Origin: CAMYLR01 sp041577935
GTDB taxonomy: Bacteria > Gemmatimonadota > Gemmatimonadetes > JACCXV01 > JAHWKZ01
Assembly: GCA_041577935.1 (NCBI GenBank)
Contig: JBFGIA010000051.1
Span: 1 to 16,620 of the forward strand
Direction of reading: 5' to 3'
Length of the DNA: 16,620 nt
Each line of letters opens with the position of its first letter. Within the stretch, counting starts at the first letter, position 1. The position numbers and the translations under genes are program-made. Positions 14,116 through 16,620 of this stretch are shown here, one piece after another. The notes beneath the pieces are model-generated. The model was not told where the DNA came from. It was given only the letters and a program-made list of their open reading frames with translations, and searched no databases.

Positions 14116-16134
14116 CTATGAACCTTCCTCTGGATCTCGCTCGAGCTCCTGCAGTTGCTGTCGCAACCGCTCGACTTCCTCTTCGAGCATCTCCAGGCGA
14201 TCCCTCAGGTGCTCTTCGGCGTGTTCGAGCTCGCGCTCGATGCGCGGTTCCATCTCGCGCAACTTCTCGTCGAGCTCTCGACGGTGGTCATCGAGTCGGC
14301 GGCGGTGGATCTCGATTCGCTTCTCGATCTCGTTTCGATCCGGACCCCGGATCTCGAAATCGTGCTCGATCCGCTCGTCGTCCCCGTCGTAGCGACGGAT
14401 CCGTATCCTGCCGGGCACGGCACGATACTCAGCCTTTTCGACCATCTCGACGATTTCAGCCAGCCATTCGCGTCCCGCCTCGTCGAACGTGTGCGGCTCG
14501 TCGTCGACCTCGTACTCGTAAACCAGCTCGCCTTCACGGGTCGCGGTCACCTCGATCCGGCGTTTGATCTCGCCCCGATTGTCTTCGACCTCGAATCGAC
14601 CTTCCGGTGAGATCGACTTGACCTGCCCGTCTTCGAACTCTACGTCGCCGTGGATCTTGATCCGGAGGTGCTTGCCGAGACCGGAAAAGACTTGCAGCGC
14701 CCCGCCACCCGGTGCCTGGAACGCAAAACCGAGCTCCTTGAGCTCTTGCAGGTCGTCCATGATCTCGATGTCCGGCATCTGGAAATCTTCCATCTCGAGT
14801 GGTTTCAGCTCTTCCACCCACTCCTCGATCCCCTCCAGCTGTTCTGCTAGATGTTCGAACGGTGGGACCACGACGTCGAACTGAAACGCCGGATCGTCAC
14901 CGGGACCGATCCACACGTACTCGCGCGTGCGCTGGGAGCGCTTGACCTTTTCACCGTCGTTCTCGTCCACGTCGACGTCAGGATCCCGAGGCTCGACCCG
15001 ATCGACATCGCGATCAGCGACGACCTGATCCTCTAGCGCGACCCCCGGTGTCGAGTCCGGCTCGTCAACGGGCCTCACCTTGGGACCACCGCACGCGATC
15101 GCGATCGCCAAGACACCGATCGTCAGCGCGGCGATCTTGCGCGAGCCACCGGACCACACCAAGTCGCCCGCGGCGACCAACCGCGACACCCGTTCTTCGA
15201 GCCGAGTCCCTTGCTCGGCCATGCCGGGCACCGCCACCGGACGAGCCCGACGAACCCACGAAGCCACCTCGACAAGACAGCGCGCTAACGCGTGCCCCTC
15301 ACCGACCAACTCGACGGCAGCGCGATCGCACTCCTCTTCGGCGGCGGTGCGAATGGCTCGCGCGGCGATCCAGTTAAGGGGTTGGAAAAAGAACACGCTC
15401 TCGAACGCCGACACAGCGATCAACCATTCCGGATCGCGGCGCTTAATGTGCGCCAGCTCGTGCGCAAACAGCGCCTCCATGAGCGATTGATCGAGCTCCT
15501 CCAGCGCGCGTTCGGGGATACAGATCTCCCGTCCACCGAGTGCCACCGGACTGGCCAACGTTGAGGACGACGAGAGACGGACCGGTCGTTCGACGCCGGC
15601 CGCGTGGCGGACACGATCGAGGAGCGCGATCACCGTGCGATCGGTGACCGGGACACGATCGCTGATCTCGCGCTCGAAGCGGCGGCGTCGCCAACCCCTG
15701 ACCACACCCAACCCGAGCGCGATCACAAACCACGATGCGATCAATCCGACCGGCCACGAAACCCGATCGAAGCTGGAATCGACCGTCTCCGCCGGAGCGA
15801 TCGGGGGAGGGTCGTCGATCGTGTTCTTTGCGACCACCGGCAATGCCTGCTCCGCCACGACGAGCGGCAGCACGAACAACTCGACCTCGCCGACGACTGG
15901 CTCGGTGGCTTCGACCATCGGCTCGGCCGCCGGCCAACGCAAGGTGAACGTGCCGAGCGGTCCTATCGCCGGCAGACTGGCCGTCACGACACCACCGACG
16001 AGCGCCATCTTCCAAACCGTCTCGCGGGCCTGAGCCCCAATGCTGAATCTCGATGTCACCACCCAGGCGGTGCCGAGAAAAAGCGTGCTGTGCAACGCGT
16101 ACGTCCCCAGCCAACTCAAGATCGAGGCGCTCAT
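14116..16134 (-). CDS. BlaR1/MecR1-type M56 membrane zinc protease with an unusual C-terminal sensor region
   Basis: In this family a membrane-embedded zinc protease senses a signal and triggers removal of a BlaI-type repressor. The 672-residue product has N-terminal membrane segments (about 5-27, 43-60 and 127-146). A protease core follows with HELAH (His225, Glu226, His229) and a downstream EEECD element (third ligand probably Glu266), then another membrane segment (about 332-349) before the extracytoplasmic part. That part (about 350-672) has no visible penicillin-binding transpeptidase motifs. It has an acidic linker, an alpha/beta region (about 490-580) with a FDEAGREWL element, and a long charged coiled coil (about 595-668). 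The segment 105-120 is Pro-rich. The start ATG 16134 overlaps the repressor gene by four bases. The signal is unknown, and beta-lactam sensing is not supported. Confidence 0.87.
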   Translation of the reverse strand: MSASILSWLGTYALHSTLFLGTAWVVTSRFSIGAQARETVWKMALVGGVVTASLPAIGPLGTFTLRWPAAEPMVEATEPVVGEVELFVLPLVVAEQALPVVAKNTIDDPPPIAPAETVDSSFDRVSWPVGLIASWFVIALGLGVVRGWRRRRFEREISDRVPVTDRTVIALLDRVRHAAGVERPVRLSSSSTLASPVALGGREICIPERALEELDQSLMEALFAHELAHIKRRDPEWLIAVSAFESVFFFQPLNWIAARAIRTAAEEECDRAAVELVGEGHALARCLVEVASWVRRARPVAVPGMAEQGTRLEERVSRLVAAGDLVWSGGSRKIAALTIGVLAIAIACGGPKVRPVDEPDSTPGVALEDQVVADRDVDRVEPRDPDVDVDENDGEKVKRSQRTREYVWIGPGDDPAFQFDVVVPPFEHLAEQLEGIEEWVEELKPLEMEDFQMPDIEIMDDLQELKELGFAFQAPGGGALQVFSGLGKHLRIKIHGDVEFEDGQVKSISPEGRFEVEDNRGEIKRRIEVTATREGELVYEYEVDDEPHTFDEAGREWLAEIVEMVEKAEYRAVPGRIRIRRYDGDDERIEHDFEIRGPDRNEIEKRIEIHRRRLDDHRRELDEKLREMEPRIERELEHAEEHLRDRLEMLEEEVERLRQQLQELERDPEEGS

Positions 16135-16511
16135 GCGGCACCTCCTTCGTCCATTTGGAGCAGCGCGCGTACGCGCTCCAGGTCACCATCTTCGAGCTCG
16201 GCGTCGCTGACGAGATGGCTGACCAGAGCGGCTGGGTCGCCTTCGAACAGGCTCCCCACCAAGTCGGCGACCATCGAGCGGCGCACCTGGTTCTCGGTAA
16301 CCGTGGGTCGATAGACGTATTGCCGTCCGTCGAGCCGACGAGTGACGACGTTCTGCTTCTCGAGTCGCGATAGAACGGTCGCCACGGTCGTCGTCGCCAG
16401 ATTGCGGCTCTCCGGCAACCGCTCACGGACCTCGGCCACCGTCGCCTCGCCTTCCGACCACAACACGCGCACCACGTCGAGCTGCAAGTCGGTCAACTGC
16501 GTCTTTGGCAT
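16131..16511 (-). CDS. BlaI/MecI-type winged-helix repressor
   Basis: This DNA-binding repressor represses its own operon and probably other genes, and is inactivated through the adjacent M56 protease. I choose ATG 16511 because GAGGGA lies eight bases upstream and the 126-residue length equals the family norm. The frame is open to 16592, but that start would lie inside the promoter. The N-terminal winged helix (about 1-75) begins PKTQLTDLQLDVVRVLW and contains the family-typical ATTTVATVLSRLEKQ recognition-helix stretch and the RRLDGRQYVYRPTV wing. The C-terminal helices (about 80-126) form the dimerisation part, with SMVADLVGSLFEGD matching the family. In known relatives, cleavage occurs near the end of the N-terminal domain. 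The stop overlaps the next start as ATGA. Confidence 0.92.
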   Translation of the reverse strand: MPKTQLTDLQLDVVRVLWSEGEATVAEVRERLPESRNLATTTVATVLSRLEKQNVVTRRLDGRQYVYRPTVTENQVRRSMVADLVGSLFEGDPAALVSHLVSDAELEDGDLERVRALLQMDEGGAA

Positions 16512-16547
16512 TGTGATTGTCCCTCGTATCGGTTGTGCGGCCATTAA

Positions 16548-16561
16548 ACTACACCTGTCGT
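16548..16561. promoter_or_regulatory. BlaI-type operator, downstream copy
   Basis: ACTACACCTGTCGT matches ACTACA-N2-TGTAGT with one mismatch. Its centre is 21 bp from that of the upstream copy, two helical turns, so two dimers could sit on the same face of the DNA over the start of transcription. Confidence 0.65.
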
Positions 16562-16563
16562 TT

Positions 16564-16592
16564 ATACTACTACGGGTGTAGAACGATGTCAA
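16564..16592 (-). promoter_or_regulatory. Promoter of the blaI-blaR1-like operon
   Basis: On the minus strand TTGACA (16587-16592) is a perfect -35 box and TAGTAT (16564-16569) a four-of-six -10 box, separated by exactly 17 bases. Transcription should begin near 16557, which rules out the 16592 start codon and leaves ATG 16511 with a 45-nt leader. Confidence 0.7.
16569..16582. promoter_or_regulatory. BlaI-type operator, upstream copy
   Basis: ACTACGGGTGTAGA fits the BlaI/MecI operator pattern ACTACA-N2-TGTAGT with mismatches at the first half-site's last base and the final base. It lies inside the -35/-10 spacer, so repressor binding would exclude polymerase. The consensus is from family knowledge. 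Confidence 0.65.
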
Positions 16593-16620
16593 GCACCAAC
16601 GGGCCGCACCCGGATCCGAA

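Noticed and set aside
14116..16511. A beta-lactam resistance regulator locus
   Set aside because: No beta-lactamase or penicillin-binding protein gene is present, and the BlaR1-like protein lacks a visible penicillin-binding sensor domain.

Overview
The window holds two complete or nearly complete respiratory electron-transfer operons built from the same set of modules, arranged back to back, followed by a diheme cytochrome gene and a BlaI/BlaR1-type repressor and membrane-protease pair. High GC content, periplasmic c-type cytochromes, Tat-exported iron-sulfur proteins, lipobox-anchored subunits and an Alternative Complex III suggest an aerobic or facultatively respiring Gram-negative bacterium. 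A Gemmatimonadota-like lineage would fit, but I cannot assign a taxon from the sequence alone.

Region 1 (1-5981, minus strand): an act operon for Alternative Complex III (quinol:cytochrome c or quinol:oxidase oxidoreductase). Reading order is actA (pentaheme cytochrome), actB (fused molybdopterin-fold and ferredoxin protein), actC (NrfD-type quinone-binding membrane subunit), actD (two-helix membrane protein), actE (monoheme lipoprotein cytochrome), then the first codons of what is probably actF, cut by the window edge. Gaps of 3-21 bp and short overlaps mark one transcription unit. A candidate promoter with a palindrome over its -10 box lies upstream of actA.

Region 2 (6148-6962): a YbaK-type aminoacyl-tRNA deacylase gene on the minus strand, then a 344-bp divergent gap rich in palindromes, direct repeats and mutually exclusive hairpin arms.

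Region 3 (6963-13171, plus strand): a second, ACIII-like operon of five genes: a membrane-anchored pentaheme cytochrome homologous to ActA; a Tat-exported molybdopterin-family protein and a separate four-cluster ferredoxin (together equivalent to the two halves of ActB); an NrfD-type membrane subunit homologous to ActC; and a tetraheme cytochrome built from four cytochrome c modules in an ABAB pattern. It has no actD- or actF-like genes here. Its gene order resembles Qrc/Psr-type complexes, but its cytochromes resemble those of ACIII. This is the most interesting system in the window: a split relative of ACIII beside canonical ACIII, with visible changes at three electron- or quinone-handling positions.

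Region 4 (13215-16620, minus strand): a diheme lipoprotein cytochrome c, convergent with the second operon and possibly a redox partner, and upstream of it a blaI-blaR1-like pair. The pair has a well-formed promoter carrying two BlaI-type operator dyads 21 bp apart. The BlaR1-like protein has the M56 zinc-protease core but a non-penicillin-binding, coiled-coil-ended C-terminal region, so its signal is probably not a beta-lactam.

No tRNA, rRNA, CRISPR array, insertion sequence or transposase was seen.
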